Assembly (NCBI RefSeq): GCF_019802285.1
Contig: NZ_JAIEUJ010000002.1
Location: 186,001 to 250,000 of the forward strand
Direction: 5' to 3'
Length of the DNA: 64,000 bases
Source: Novilysobacter antarcticus
Lineage (GTDB): Bacteria; Pseudomonadota; Gammaproteobacteria; Xanthomonadales; Xanthomonadaceae
This document shows positions 25,644-34,006 of this stretch, piece after piece. How positions within the stretch are numbered: the first letter of the stretch is position 1; each line of letters begins with the position of its first letter. The notes under the pieces are model-generated. The model was not told the DNA's origin and ran no database searches. It was given only the letters and a program-made list of their open reading frames with translations. Made by a program: the position numbers and the translations under genes.

Positions 25644-26300
25644 ATGGAACCCGACTTCTGGCAACAGCGCTGGCAGGAAGGCCGCATCGGCTTCCACCAG
25701 GACCGTGAAACTCCCTTGATGCTCAAGCACTAGCCGTCGCTGCAGGTGCCGGCAGGCAGCCGGGTGTTCGTACCCCTGGCGGGGAAGACGCTGGACATGC
25801 TGTGGTTTGCCGATCAGGGCTACCGCGTGCTGGGTATTGAACTGGCGACGACGGCGATCCAACAATTCCTCGCCGAACACGATCTGCAGGCGGAAATCAC
25901 CGACGCCCCCGACGGCCGCCATTACCGGGCCGGTGATATCGAGTTGATCAACGGCGATGTGTTTGCGCAGGATCCTTCTGCACTTGCCGGTTGCGACGCC
26001 GTTTACGACCGCGCCGCCCTGATCGCCCTGCCCCCGGCCCTGCGCCAGCGCTACGTGCGCGAGGTGTACGGCCGGTTGCCCAGCGGCTGCCGTGGCCTGC
26101 TGATCACCCTGGAATACCCGCAGGCCGAGAAAGCCGGCCCGCCCTTCAGCGTCGAGGAAGACGAGGTGCGGGCGTTGTTCAGCCCCCAGTGGGAGGTCGG
26201 CGTCCTCGAGCGTCGCGAGATCCTCGCCCAGCAGGCGAACTTCAGCGCAGAAGGCGTAAGCGCCCTGCACACCGTAGTTTACGAACTGCGCCGGCGATAG
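25644..26300 (+). pseudogene. tpm: Thiopurine S-methyltransferase gene with in-frame amber codon
   Basis: The reading frame from ATG 25644 (AGGAG site upstream) encodes a bacterial TPMT of about 218 residues: PDFWQQRWQEGRIGFHQ, then a TAG at 25731-25733 as codon 30, then PSLQVPAGSRVFVPLAGKTLDMLWFADQGYRVLGIEL with no frameshift. Homologues have Trp at the stop position (LxxHWP), so a single TGG-to-TAG change explains it. TPMT methylates thiols and, in bacteria, tellurite/selenite compounds using SAM; the lost segment forms part of the active-site cover. A restart at the GTG at 25746 would give 184 residues without it. Likely inactive, unless it is a sequencing error or read through. Confidence 0.85.
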
Positions 26301-26338
26301 GTCTCTGCCGATCCCTGATCGCCGGGCAGGAGATCACC

Positions 26339-28033
26339 TTACGCGTTGGCCGCCTGGTGGACGCCGCGCATCGCCCGTCCCGACGGGTCCGCCGCATTGG
26401 CAAACGATGCATCCCACGCCAGCGCCGTTTCGGTCGAGCAGGCGATCGACTTGCCACCGGGCACCGTGCGGGCGCAGGCATCGCCGGGAAAATGCTGCTC
26501 GAACAGCTCGCGATACCAGTAACCCTCCTTGGTCACGGGGGTGTTGATGGGAAATCGGGTTGCCGCATCCGCCAGCTGCGCGTCACTGACCATCGCTTCT
26601 GCGTGATCCTTGAGGCCGTCGATCCAGCCGTAGCCGACGCCGTCGCTGAACTGCTCCTTCTGCCGCCACAGGATCGAGTCGGGCAGGTAACCCTCGAACG
26701 CTTCGCGCAGCACCGCCTTCTCGATGCGGACCGTTCCGTCCGCGCGCATACCGACCATCTTGGCGCTGGCATCCATCTTCATGGCGACCTCCAGGAAGGC
26801 AACGTCGAGGAACGGTACCCGCGGCTCCACGCCCCAGGCCATCATCGACTTGTTGGCACGCAGGCAGTCGTAGTTGTGCAGCGCGTCGATCTTGCGCACC
26901 AGCTCCTCGTGGAACTCGCGCGCGTTGGGCGCCTTGTGGAAGTACAGGTAGCCGCCGAAGATCTCGTCGCTGCCCTCGCCCGAGAGGACCATCTTCACGC
27001 CCATCGCCTTGATCCGCCGCGCGAGCAGGAACATCGGCGTGGAGGCGCGGATGGTGGTGACGTCATAGGTCTCGATATGCCGGATCACCTCGGGAATGGC
27101 GTCAATGCCCTCCTCCTGGGTGTAGGTGAAACCGTGGTGGACGGTGCCCAGCGCCTCGGCGGCGATCTCGGCAGCCGCCAGATCGGGGGAGCCTTCCAGC
27201 CCGATGGCGAACGAATGCAGTCGCGGCCACCACGCCTCGGCCTGGTCGTCCTCCTCGATGCGCTTGCGTGCGAACCGCGCGGCGCAGGCGGCGACCAGTG
27301 AGGAATCCAGCCCACCTGACAACAGCACGCCGTACGGCACATCGCACATCAGCTGGCGATGCACGGCCGCCTCGAAGGCTTCGCGAAGCTCGGCCGGATC
27401 GACCCGAACGCCGACGGTGGCGGCGTGGTCACGCCACGGCCGCTGGTAGTAACGGACCAGTTCGCCGTGTGCGCTGTCGTAGAAGTGCCCGGGCGGAAAC
27501 TGGCCGACGTCATCACAGATGTCGGCCAGCGCTTTCATCTCCGAGGCCACGCACAGGCGTCCGGCGGCATCGTGGCCCCAATACAGCGGCACCACGCCGA
27601 TCGGATCGCGCGCGATCAGCACCCGCTGCGCGGCCCGATCCCACAGCGCGAAGGCAAAGATACCGTTGAGGCGGTTCAACCAGCCGCCGATGTCGGCGTC
27701 CTCGCGGAACAGCGCGCTGATGACCTCGCAGTCCGACTCGGTCTGGAAGTCGTAGGGCTGGCGCAGCGACGCTTTCAGCTCGCGGTGGTTGTAGATCTCG
27801 CCGTTGACCGCCAGCACCAGGTCGCCGTCGGCGGAGCGCATCGGCTGGGCACCACCGGCCGGATCGACGATGGCCAGGCGCTCATGAACCAGGATCGCCG
27901 CCTGATCGACGTACACACCGCTCCAGTCCGGGCCGCGGTGGCGTTGACGCCGGGAATGCTCAAGCGCGAGGGGGCGCAGCGGTTGCAGATCGTCACCGGG
28001 TTGCTGGCGGAAGATGCCGAGGATCGAACACAT
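26339..28033 (-). CDS. asnB: Asparagine synthetase B (glutamine-hydrolysing)
   Basis: Makes asparagine from aspartate, glutamine and ATP. The 564-residue protein begins MCSILG, so Cys2 is free to act as the glutaminase nucleophile; the glutaminase domain (about 2-190) contains RHRGPDWSG and LAVNGEIYNH. The synthetase domain has the PP-loop SGGLDSS (near 230) and conserved WWPRLHSFAIGLEGSPDL and GEGSDEIFGGYLYFHKAP. It closely follows E. coli AsnB in length and motifs and is not a lasso-peptide cyclase. An AGGAG site precedes the ATG. A ~280-nt leader with an Asn-rich small ORF and a terminator lies between its promoter and its start. Confidence 0.97.
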   Translation of the reverse strand: MCSILGIFRQQPGDDLQPLRPLALEHSRRQRHRGPDWSGVYVDQAAILVHERLAIVDPAGGAQPMRSADGDLVLAVNGEIYNHRELKASLRQPYDFQTESDCEVISALFREDADIGGWLNRLNGIFAFALWDRAAQRVLIARDPIGVVPLYWGHDAAGRLCVASEMKALADICDDVGQFPPGHFYDSAHGELVRYYQRPWRDHAATVGVRVDPAELREAFEAAVHRQLMCDVPYGVLLSGGLDSSLVAACAARFARKRIEEDDQAEAWWPRLHSFAIGLEGSPDLAAAEIAAEALGTVHHGFTYTQEEGIDAIPEVIRHIETYDVTTIRASTPMFLLARRIKAMGVKMVLSGEGSDEIFGGYLYFHKAPNAREFHEELVRKIDALHNYDCLRANKSMMAWGVEPRVPFLDVAFLEVAMKMDASAKMVGMRADGTVRIEKAVLREAFEGYLPDSILWRQKEQFSDGVGYGWIDGLKDHAEAMVSDAQLADAATRFPINTPVTKEGYWYRELFEQHFPGDACARTVPGGKSIACSTETALAWDASFANAADPSGRAMRGVHQAANA

Positions 28034-28066
28034 GGGGGGGGAACTCCTGAAGGGAAAAAACTACGG

Positions 28067-28100
28067 AAAAAAAAGGCCCGCACTTCGCAGTGCAGGCCTT
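28067..28100 (-). terminator. Terminator inside the asnB leader (attenuator)
   Basis: On the minus strand a 12-bp stem (28100-28089 with 28084-28073, one G-U pair, GCGA loop) is followed by eight T. It lies about 34 nt upstream of the asnB start codon, downstream of the asnB promoter, so asnB expression requires reading through it. The segment GGCCTGC in its 5' arm (28098-28092) is exactly complementary to GCAGGCC at 28146-28140 near the end of the leader ORF, giving a competing antiterminator hairpin. Confidence 0.85.
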
Positions 28101-28130
28101 GGATTCGATTCGTGCGTTTTGTCGTACGCG

Positions 28131-28256
28131 CTAGTCGTCGGCCTGCGGGAGGCGGACGTTGTTATTCCAGTTGAGCTGCGCCGCACAATGCGTCGCACAC
28201 GGCGTGGAACCGGTGGCGAAGGACGCGAGGAAAATCTGGGCGGAAGCTGGACGCAT
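28131..28256 (-). CDS. Putative Asn-rich leader peptide of asnB
   Basis: A 41-codon ORF from ATG 28256 to TAG 28131 (an in-frame ATG at 28274 would give 47). Near the end it reads LNWNNNVRLPQADD: four Asn codons among five (AAC TGG AAT AAC AAC, 28172-28158). The end of the ORF overlaps GCAGGCC (28146-28140), which can pair with the terminator's 5' arm. A ribosome finishing at the TAG would cover this segment and allow termination; one stalled at the Asn codons would leave it free. TGCGG at 28185-28181 can also pair with CCGCA at 28148-28144, a possible protector stem. GGTGGA about 10 nt upstream is a weak ribosome site. Codon third positions are GC-rich. Too short for homology calls; function is inferred from position and content. 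Confidence 0.65.
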   Translation of the reverse strand: MRPASAQIFLASFATGSTPCATHCAAQLNWNNNVRLPQADD

Positions 28257-28300
28257 TGACCGAGCATCCACCATCGGGGAGCAAGGCGCAAGCAATGATC

Positions 28301-28328
28301 TTGAAATTCTCTAGAGTCGTTCTATAGA
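28301..28328 (+). promoter_or_regulatory. Predicted pirin-operon promoter
   Basis: Plus strand: -35 TTGAAA (28301-28306, 5/6), 16-bp spacer, -10 TATAGA (28323-28328). It overlaps the divergent asnB promoter. The surrounding 28290-28390 is clearly AT-richer than the rest of the window. Confidence 0.5.
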
Positions 28329-28336
28329 TAGAACGA
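28317..28336. promoter_or_regulatory. 20-bp perfect dyad covering both divergent -10 elements
   Basis: TCGTTCTAT and ATAGAACGA are perfect inverted 9-mers separated by 2 bp. The dyad covers the -10 elements of the predicted asnB (minus) and pirin (plus) promoters, so a dimeric regulator bound here would control both. The regulator is unknown. Confidence 0.65.
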
Positions 28337-28348
28337 TCCAGATGTAAA
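28321..28348 (-). promoter_or_regulatory. Predicted asnB promoter
   Basis: Minus strand: -35 TTTACA (28348-28343, 5/6), 16-bp spacer, -10 TATAGA (28326-28321, 4/6). Start of transcription would be near 28314, giving a leader of about 280 nt. Confidence 0.5.
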
Positions 28349-28434
28349 ACAAGAACCACCAACACACACATCAACAAACTAAACTATTGCGCATGGGCCT
28401 GGAGCCCATCAGACCCGCGATCAAGAGAAGAACC

Positions 28435-29301
28435 ATGAAGAAGGTCCTCGGCATCTACAGCGCGCCCAAGCCGCATTGGGTGGGCGACGGCTTCCCGGTC
28501 CGCTCACTGTTTTCCTATCACGGCCTCGGCCAGAAGCTGAGTCCGTTCCTGCTGCTGGACTATGCCGGACCGATGCGGTTCGAGCCGGCCGCGCTGCCGC
28601 GTGGCGTTAGTCAGCACCCGCACCGTGGCTTTGAGACCGTCACCATCGTGTATGAAGGCGAGTTGGAGCATCGCGATTCCACCGGCGCCGGCGGCAGGAT
28701 CGGCCCGGGCGATGTGCAGTGGATGACCGCTGCCTCGGGGATCCTGCACGAGGAGTTCCACTCACCAGCGTTCACCCGCACCGGCGGCACGCTGGAGATG
28801 GTGCAGCTGTGGGTCAACCTGCCGGCGAAGGACAAGATGGCGGCACCGGGTTACCAGACCCTGGTCGACGCCGATATTCCGTCGGTCGTCCTGCCCGGCG
28901 ACGCGGGCTCGGTCCGCGTGATTGCCGGTGAGTACGCCGGTCATGCCGGTCCGGCGCGCACCTTTACCGCGATTAACGTGTGGGACGTTCGCCTTGACCA
29001 AGGCCGTTCCGGCGAATTCGAACTGCCCGAAGGTCATACTGCGGCGCTGGTCGTCCTGCATGGCACCGTGCAGGTCAACGCCACCCAGATCGCCCGCGAG
29101 GCCCAGATGGTGATGCTCGACCGCGCCGGCAGCGAGGTGCTGTTGGAAGCCAGCAGCGACGCGACGGTACTTCTGCTCAGCGGCGAGCCGATCGATGAGC
29201 CCATCGTCGGCCACGGCCCGTTCGTGATGAACAGCCAGGCCGAGATCCAACAGGCGATTGCTGACTTCAACGCTGGACGCTTCGGCCGCATGCCGCACTG
29301 A
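28435..29301 (+). CDS. Pirin family protein
   Basis: Bicupin protein of 288 residues. The N-terminal cupin keeps the metal ligands in QHPHRGFETVTIVYEGELEHRDS and in LHEEFHSPA (His, His, His, Glu), and the C-terminal pirin domain starts near residue 165 (FTAINVWDVRLDQG). Bacterial pirins are variously quercetin dioxygenases or regulators of central metabolism; which applies here is unclear. Start ATG 28435. It is followed 33 nt later by an FMN reductase and is divergent from asnB with shared regulatory DNA. Pirin plus flavin reductase suggests a redox or aromatic-compound response unit. Confidence 0.92.
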   Translation: MKKVLGIYSAPKPHWVGDGFPVRSLFSYHGLGQKLSPFLLLDYAGPMRFEPAALPRGVSQHPHRGFETVTIVYEGELEHRDSTGAGGRIGPGDVQWMTAASGILHEEFHSPAFTRTGGTLEMVQLWVNLPAKDKMAAPGYQTLVDADIPSVVLPGDAGSVRVIAGEYAGHAGPARTFTAINVWDVRLDQGRSGEFELPEGHTAALVVLHGTVQVNATQIAREAQMVMLDRAGSEVLLEASSDATVLLLSGEPIDEPIVGHGPFVMNSQAEIQQAIADFNAGRFGRMPH

Positions 29302-29334
29302 CTGCGTCCATCCAGACATCCAAAGGAGCTCCAC

Positions 29335-29928
29335 TTGAAACCCAAACTTCATGTCGTCATTGCCAGCACGCGCCCGGGGCGCGTTGGTCCCGCCGTCGCC
29401 CGCTGGTTCAGTGACTTCGCTGCGCAGCACAGCGCCTTCGACGTCAGGCTGGTGGATCTGGCGGACTTCAATCTGCCGATCTACGACGAGCCCAGGCACC
29501 CGGCGATGCAGCAGTACGAGCACGCCCACACCAAGGCCTGGGCGGCCAGCGTGTCGGCCGCCGACGCGTTCGTGTTCGTGACTCCCGAGTACAACTTCAA
29601 CCCGCCGCCGGCACTCGTGAATGCGTTGAACTACGTCTATCGCGAGTGGAACTACAAGGCATGCGGGTTTGTCAGCTATGGCGGCGTGTCGGGTGGGATG
29701 CGCGCGGTGCAGATGGCCAAGCAGATCGTGACGACGCTGAAGATGATGCCGATGGTCGAAGGCGTGGCCGTGCCGATGGTCGGCCAGTCACTGGACGGGC
29801 AAGGCGCATTTGTCTCCAACGAGCTGATCGATCATTCCGCGCAGCAGATGCTGGACGAGCTAACCAAGTGGACCGGTGCGCTGGCGAGCCTGCGTCCGCA
29901 GGAGGCCAAGGCGGCTTCACCCGCATGA
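29335..29928 (+). CDS. NAD(P)H-dependent FMN reductase family protein
   Basis: A 197-residue flavodoxin-like reductase. The phosphate-binding loop of FMN is ASTRPGRVGPAVARWF (about 10-25), the flavin-contact segment is FVTPEYNFNPPPALVNALNYV (about 81-101), and the second loop is SYGGVSGGMRA. It would pass electrons from NAD(P)H to flavin, quinone or azo substrates. The start is TTG 29335 with an excellent AAAGGAGCT site 6 nt upstream, an unusual start that is clearly favoured over the alternatives. It is co-oriented with pirin and probably in one operon with it. Confidence 0.92.
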   Translation: MKPKLHVVIASTRPGRVGPAVARWFSDFAAQHSAFDVRLVDLADFNLPIYDEPRHPAMQQYEHAHTKAWAASVSAADAFVFVTPEYNFNPPPALVNALNYVYREWNYKACGFVSYGGVSGGMRAVQMAKQIVTTLKMMPMVEGVAVPMVGQSLDGQGAFVSNELIDHSAQQMLDELTKWTGALASLRPQEAKAASPA

Positions 29929-30079
29929 CCACGCCACGCTTGCCTATGCCCGCCTGACGTCCACAGCCCGTGCGCAGACGTGCCGTTGGTCCACGGCGTC
30001 TGACCGGGCGCTACTGAACCTCACCCATGTCGGCGCCGTTATGATCGGCAGACCGTTCCGGCCCGGCCTGGGGAAGAAG

Positions 30080-32398
30080 ATGCCGCACAAGAGACGATCC
30101 GCCGGCGCGCGTTCGCGCTCACTCGGCGAGCAGCCGGGAGGAGCGCACTGGGGCGCGCTGATCGCGATCGCGGTATTCGTGTTGTCCGCTGCTTTGTCGC
30201 TGCGAGGCGGCCAGCCTCCCACGGCTCTGGGGCTCGATGCGCCGACGAGCGTCTTCTCCGCGGCGCGCGCCGCCGCAGTGCTGGCGCGGGTGCTAGGCGA
30301 CGAGCAGCCCCACCCGACCGGCAGCACTGCCAACGAGCTCGTACGCGATCGCATCGTCGCCGAGCTGGCCCGGATCGGGCTGCAGGCACAGGTACAGCGA
30401 AGGTTTTCCTGCGGCGGCAGCGCGTGCGCGACGGTGGAGAATATCGTCGCCCGGATTCCGGGCGCGAATGCGGACCAGGCCGTCCTGCTGGCGGCCCACT
30501 ACGACTCTGTGGGCGCAGGACCGGGGGCCTCCGACGATGGCGCCGGCGTTGCCACCCTGATTGAATCGGCGCGGGCCCTGCTCGCCGGCCCGCCACTGGC
30601 CCGCGACGTCTGGCTTCTGGCCAGCGACGGCGAGGAGCTCGGCCTGATTGGTGCGGAAGCCTTCGTGCGCGAGCCCGAGTTCGCCCGCATCGCGACGGTG
30701 ATCAACCTGGAGGCCCGCGGCACGCGGGGTGCGAGCCTGTTGATCGAAACCCAGCCCGGCAACGCGCAGATCATCGCGGCACTGCGCCGCGCGCTGCCTC
30801 GCGCCAGCGGCTCATCGCTGGACTACGAAATCTACCGCAGCCTGCCCAACGACACCGACTTCACGGTGTTCCGCCGCGAGGGGCGCGAGGGCCTGAACTT
30901 TGCCTGGGCGAAGGGCGCGGCGCGCTACCACACCCCACTGGACAACCTCGCCCATCTGGACCGTCGCTCGCTGCAGCACCACGGCGACAACGCGCTGGCG
31001 ATGACGAGGGACCTGACAGACCGACCGCCTGCTCCCGCGGCCGATGTGGCGGGCGACGCCGCTCATGACGCGGTGTTTTTCAACTTGTTTGGCGCGACCG
31101 TTGCCGCGTGGCCGGTGACGCTTAATCCGTTCCTGCTCGCCCTTGGACTGGCGCTGTGGCTCGCACTTGGCGTGCGCCTGGTCCGACGCGGCTCGCGTAC
31201 CGCAGCGTTGGCCACCGCGTGCATTGCGGTGTTGGCACTGCTGGCGTTGCTGGCCGCACTTGGGTGGGGCGCCCACGCTCTGCTGCAGACTCTGGGCGCA
31301 ATGCCGGCGATGTGGACCGCGCAGAGCGCGCTGCTGGTCGCAACATTTGTGGCTCTGGCGTTGCCGGCGACGTTGCTGGCTGGATACACGGTGCAACGGT
31401 GGTGCGGCGAGCCGGCCCTGGCGCTGGCGACCTTGCTGCCGTTTGCGATCGCCGCCGCGGCGGCGGTTGCCGCGATGCCGGGAGCGAGCTACCTCGGGCT
31501 GCTGCCGCTGTTGGCGGGGAGCATCTGCGCGCAGCTTGTGCCGAATCGACCCGTACTCTGGTCAGCTGTCGCCGCTGTCGCGGCGGCCGGCCTGTGGTTT
31601 CCGTACGCGATCGACGCCTATCCGGCCATTGGGCATACGGGACTGCCTGCGACCACGCTGTTGAGTGGCCTGATCGTGCTGCCCTTGTTACCTGCGCTGC
31701 TGGCCCTCCGCCGCGCGGCGGGGGCACTCGCGGTCGCAGCTCTGGCGGTGACGTTCGCATGCGCGCTGCTCGCCCTCGTCCGGCCCGCGTTCGATGCGGA
31801 CTTTCCGCGCCCGGCGAACCTGTTGTATGCGGGTGACAGCGACGCCGCACGGCTGTACCTGAAACCACTTGCGACGATGCCGGTGGGCTTCATGCGCCAG
31901 GCAGGCTTCGCGGACGTCTCCCGGCCGGTCAACGCCTGGTCGGGATGGGGGTATCCGAGCGCGAACGGGCCGACACTGCCGGCGCCTTCCCTGCAGGTCG
32001 AGTCCGACGGCATCCGCCATGGCCGACGCCACATCGCCATTCGCGTGACGTCCACCCGAAATGCCAAGGAAGGAGGATTGGTGCTGCCGGGCGACATCGA
32101 CGTGGCCTCCATCCGGGTCCAGGGGCACGCGTTGGCGCCGTCGCGCTGGCACGCCGAGCCAACACGCTGGCGCCGTATCGCGCTGGTCGGACTGCCCCTT
32201 GAAGGCGCGGTGTTCGAGTTCGAAACAGCGCCCGGACGGAATCTGGAGGTGTACGGCTATGACCGCTCGGCCGGCCTCCCGCCGGCGATGGAGCCCGCGG
32301 CCAGGGCACGCGATGCGGTGGCGATGCCGATCCACGGCGGCGATTCGACGATCGCGTGGCAACGCATCGAGGTAGCCGCGACACCGCAGTCGCAATGA
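30080..32398 (+). CDS. Membrane-anchored M28 family zinc peptidase
   Basis: A 772-residue protein combining a zinc aminopeptidase domain with a multi-span membrane region. A basic N-terminus and one membrane helix (about 23-41) precede the M28 domain, whose ligands are His140 and Asp142 (AAHYDSVG), Asp152 (SDDGAG) and Glu185-Glu186 (SDGEELG). About eight or nine helices follow (roughly 335-605), then a soluble C-terminal domain. The layout resembles eukaryotic ER Fxna-type peptidases. I chose ATG 30080 (GGGGAAG just upstream); ATG 30041 is also possible. Substrate unknown. Confidence 0.85.
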   Translation: MPHKRRSAGARSRSLGEQPGGAHWGALIAIAVFVLSAALSLRGGQPPTALGLDAPTSVFSAARAAAVLARVLGDEQPHPTGSTANELVRDRIVAELARIGLQAQVQRRFSCGGSACATVENIVARIPGANADQAVLLAAHYDSVGAGPGASDDGAGVATLIESARALLAGPPLARDVWLLASDGEELGLIGAEAFVREPEFARIATVINLEARGTRGASLLIETQPGNAQIIAALRRALPRASGSSLDYEIYRSLPNDTDFTVFRREGREGLNFAWAKGAARYHTPLDNLAHLDRRSLQHHGDNALAMTRDLTDRPPAPAADVAGDAAHDAVFFNLFGATVAAWPVTLNPFLLALGLALWLALGVRLVRRGSRTAALATACIAVLALLALLAALGWGAHALLQTLGAMPAMWTAQSALLVATFVALALPATLLAGYTVQRWCGEPALALATLLPFAIAAAAAVAAMPGASYLGLLPLLAGSICAQLVPNRPVLWSAVAAVAAAGLWFPYAIDAYPAIGHTGLPATTLLSGLIVLPLLPALLALRRAAGALAVAALAVTFACALLALVRPAFDADFPRPANLLYAGDSDAARLYLKPLATMPVGFMRQAGFADVSRPVNAWSGWGYPSANGPTLPAPSLQVESDGIRHGRRHIAIRVTSTRNAKEGGLVLPGDIDVASIRVQGHALAPSRWHAEPTRWRRIALVGLPLEGAVFEFETAPGRNLEVYGYDRSAGLPPAMEPAARARDAVAMPIHGGDSTIAWQRIEVAATPQSQ

Positions 32399-32497
32399 CG
32401 GCGTATGCGGTGGGGCGAAGCGAGGCCCGGGCCCGTTAGACGGCGTCGCCGACCGTCGGGTCGGATCAGGCGCGGAAAGCGCTTCGCTCCGGCGAAC

Positions 32498-33643
32498 TCA
32501 CGCGACCGTTGGCACCAGCAGCTTCTCGACCAACGCCTGATACAGGTCGGGTAGCGCTTCCAGATCGGCTACAGCCACGTTCTCGTCCACCTGGTGGATG
32601 CTGGCATTCACCGGGCCGACCTCGATGCACTGGGTTCCCAGCGTCGCGATGAAGCGCGCATCAGACGTGCCACCGCCGGTACTTTCCTCCGGTGGCTCGC
32701 CGCCATAGGCGGTCAGCACCTCGCGCGCGGCCTGCCGCAGAGGACCCTCCGGGGTAAAGAACGGCTCACCACTGCGATGCCAATGAATCGCGTAATCCAG
32801 CCCGTGCGCGCGCAGCACCTCCTCGCACTCCTGCTCCAGGGCGGTAGCGTTCCAGGTCGGGTTGTAGCGCAGGTTGAATACCACTTGCAGGGCACCGGGA
32901 ATCACGTTGCTAGCACCGGTGCCCGCTCGGATGTTGCTGATCTGCAGGCTGGTGGGCGGAAAGGTTTCGAAGCCCTCGTCCCAGCGTCGCGCGGCCAGCT
33001 CTGCCAGTGCCGGCAGCGCCTGGTGAACCGGGTTGCGCGCCTTGTCCGGGTAGGCGACATGGCCCTGGATACCGTGCACGTCGAGGGTCGCAGTGAGGCT
33101 GCCACGCCGACCGACGCGCAGCAGATCGCCCAGCTTCGTGGTCGAGGACGGCTCGCCGGTGATGCACCAGTCGATGCGCTCACCGCGCTCACGGAACAGC
33201 TCGGTCACCCGGCGCACGCCGTCGATCGCGTCGCCCTCCTCATCGGAGGTCAGCAACAGGGCCAGCCGGCCGGCGTGGCCGGGATGCGCAGCGACGAAGC
33301 GCTCGGCGGCGATGACGAACGCGGCAACGCTGCCCTTCATGTCCGCCGCGCCGCGGCCGTACAGCACACCGTCGCGGACCTCCGGCGCAAACGGGTCACT
33401 GGTCCAGTCCGCTACGGGTCCTGGGGGCACCACGTCGGTATGGCCCAGCAGAACCAGCGTTGGCCCGTCGCCCTGCCCGTGCGTCGCCCAAAGGTTGTCC
33501 ACCGCGCCGAATCGCATGCGCTCGCAAACGAAACCGGCGCGTTGCAGGCGCTCGCTGATCAGCGCCTGGCAACCTGCATCGTCGGGTGTCACCGAGGCCC
33601 GGCTGATCAACTCACGGGTAAGCGCCAGAACGTCGCTGCTCAT
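32498..33643 (-). CDS. dapE: Succinyl-diaminopimelate desuccinylase
   Basis: M20-family dizinc hydrolase (381 residues) that releases LL-diaminopimelate from its N-succinyl form in lysine and peptidoglycan biosynthesis. Metal and catalytic residues are visible in [21 protein letters not shown] and [11 protein letters not shown], with the His of the last zinc site in the C-terminal SIHQVDE. The ATG overlaps the stop of the ArsC-like gene by 4 nt. It works directly with DapD, encoded two genes upstream (DapC, between them in the pathway, is not here). Confidence 0.96.
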   Translation of the reverse strand: MSSDVLALTRELISRASVTPDDAGCQALISERLQRAGFVCERMRFGAVDNLWATHGQGDGPTLVLLGHTDVVPPGPVADWTSDPFAPEVRDGVLYGRGAADMKGSVAAFVIAAERFVAAHPGHAGRLALLLTSDEEGDAIDGVRRVTELFRERGERIDWCITGEPSSTTKLGDLLRVGRRGSLTATLDVHGIQGHVAYPDKARNPVHQALPALAELAARRWDEGFETFPPTSLQISNIRAGTGASNVIPGALQVVFNLRYNPTWNATALEQECEEVLRAHGLDYAIHWHRSGEPFFTPEGPLRQAAREVLTAYGGEPPEESTGGGTSDARFIATLGTQCIEVGPVNASIHQVDENVAVADLEALPDLYQALVEKLLVPTVA

Positions 33644-33996
33644 TGGCCGAAGCGCTGCTTGAAACCGTTGTCACTGAAGCGCTGGGAGATCTGGCCGTCG
33701 TCGGTGACCACGACCGGGCGCCGGATCAACTGCGGGTACTCCTTGAGCAGCAACTTCCACTCCGCGTCCGAGCCCGGATTTTTGCGCGACTCCGGCAGCT
33801 GCCGCCAGGTGGTTGAGGATTTGTTGATCATCGCCTCCCAGCCGCCCAGCTTTTCCTGCCATTCCACCAGCGTCTCCGGCGACTGCCGGTTGTCGCGGTA
33901 ATCGATGAATTCGTGGGGAATCCCGAATCGGTCCAGCCACTTGCGCGCCTTGCGGCAGGTGTCGCAGTTTGCCAGGCCGTAGAGGGTGGTGGTCAT
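33640..33996 (-). CDS. ArsC/Spx-family thioredoxin-fold protein (YffB-like)
   Basis: A 118-residue protein with the ArsC-like motif [18 protein letters not shown] (CxxC at about residues 11-14) and the family core FIDYRDNRQ and LIRRPVVV. It resembles YffB/Spx more than arsenate reductase and sits in a biosynthetic operon, as its relatives do beside dapE. The molecular role of YffB is not settled; a glutathione-dependent thiol reductase activity has been proposed. ATG 33996; the frame extends upstream into dapD without signature sequence. Confidence 0.88.
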   Translation of the reverse strand: MTTTLYGLANCDTCRKARKWLDRFGIPHEFIDYRDNRQSPETLVEWQEKLGGWEAMINKSSTTWRQLPESRKNPGSDAEWKLLLKEYPQLIRRPVVVTDDGQISQRFSDNGFKQRFGQ

Positions 33997-34006
33997 GGCT
34001 GCCTCC

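Noticed and set aside
25746-26300. tpm as an intact gene starting at GTG 25746
   Set aside because: It would lose the conserved N-terminal FWxxRWxxxxIGFHQ segment, while a perfect ribosome site and start exist at 25644 in the same frame.
26339-28033. asnB as a lasso-peptide cyclase with a precursor peptide upstream
   Set aside because: The protein keeps the Cys2 glutaminase nucleophile and full E. coli AsnB motifs, and no lasso peptidase or transporter genes are nearby.
28162-28377. 71-codon minus-strand frame in the asnB leader (MLMCVLVVLVLHL...)
   Set aside because: It would begin upstream of the predicted promoter -35, has no ribosome site, and overlaps the better-supported Asn-rich leader ORF in another frame.
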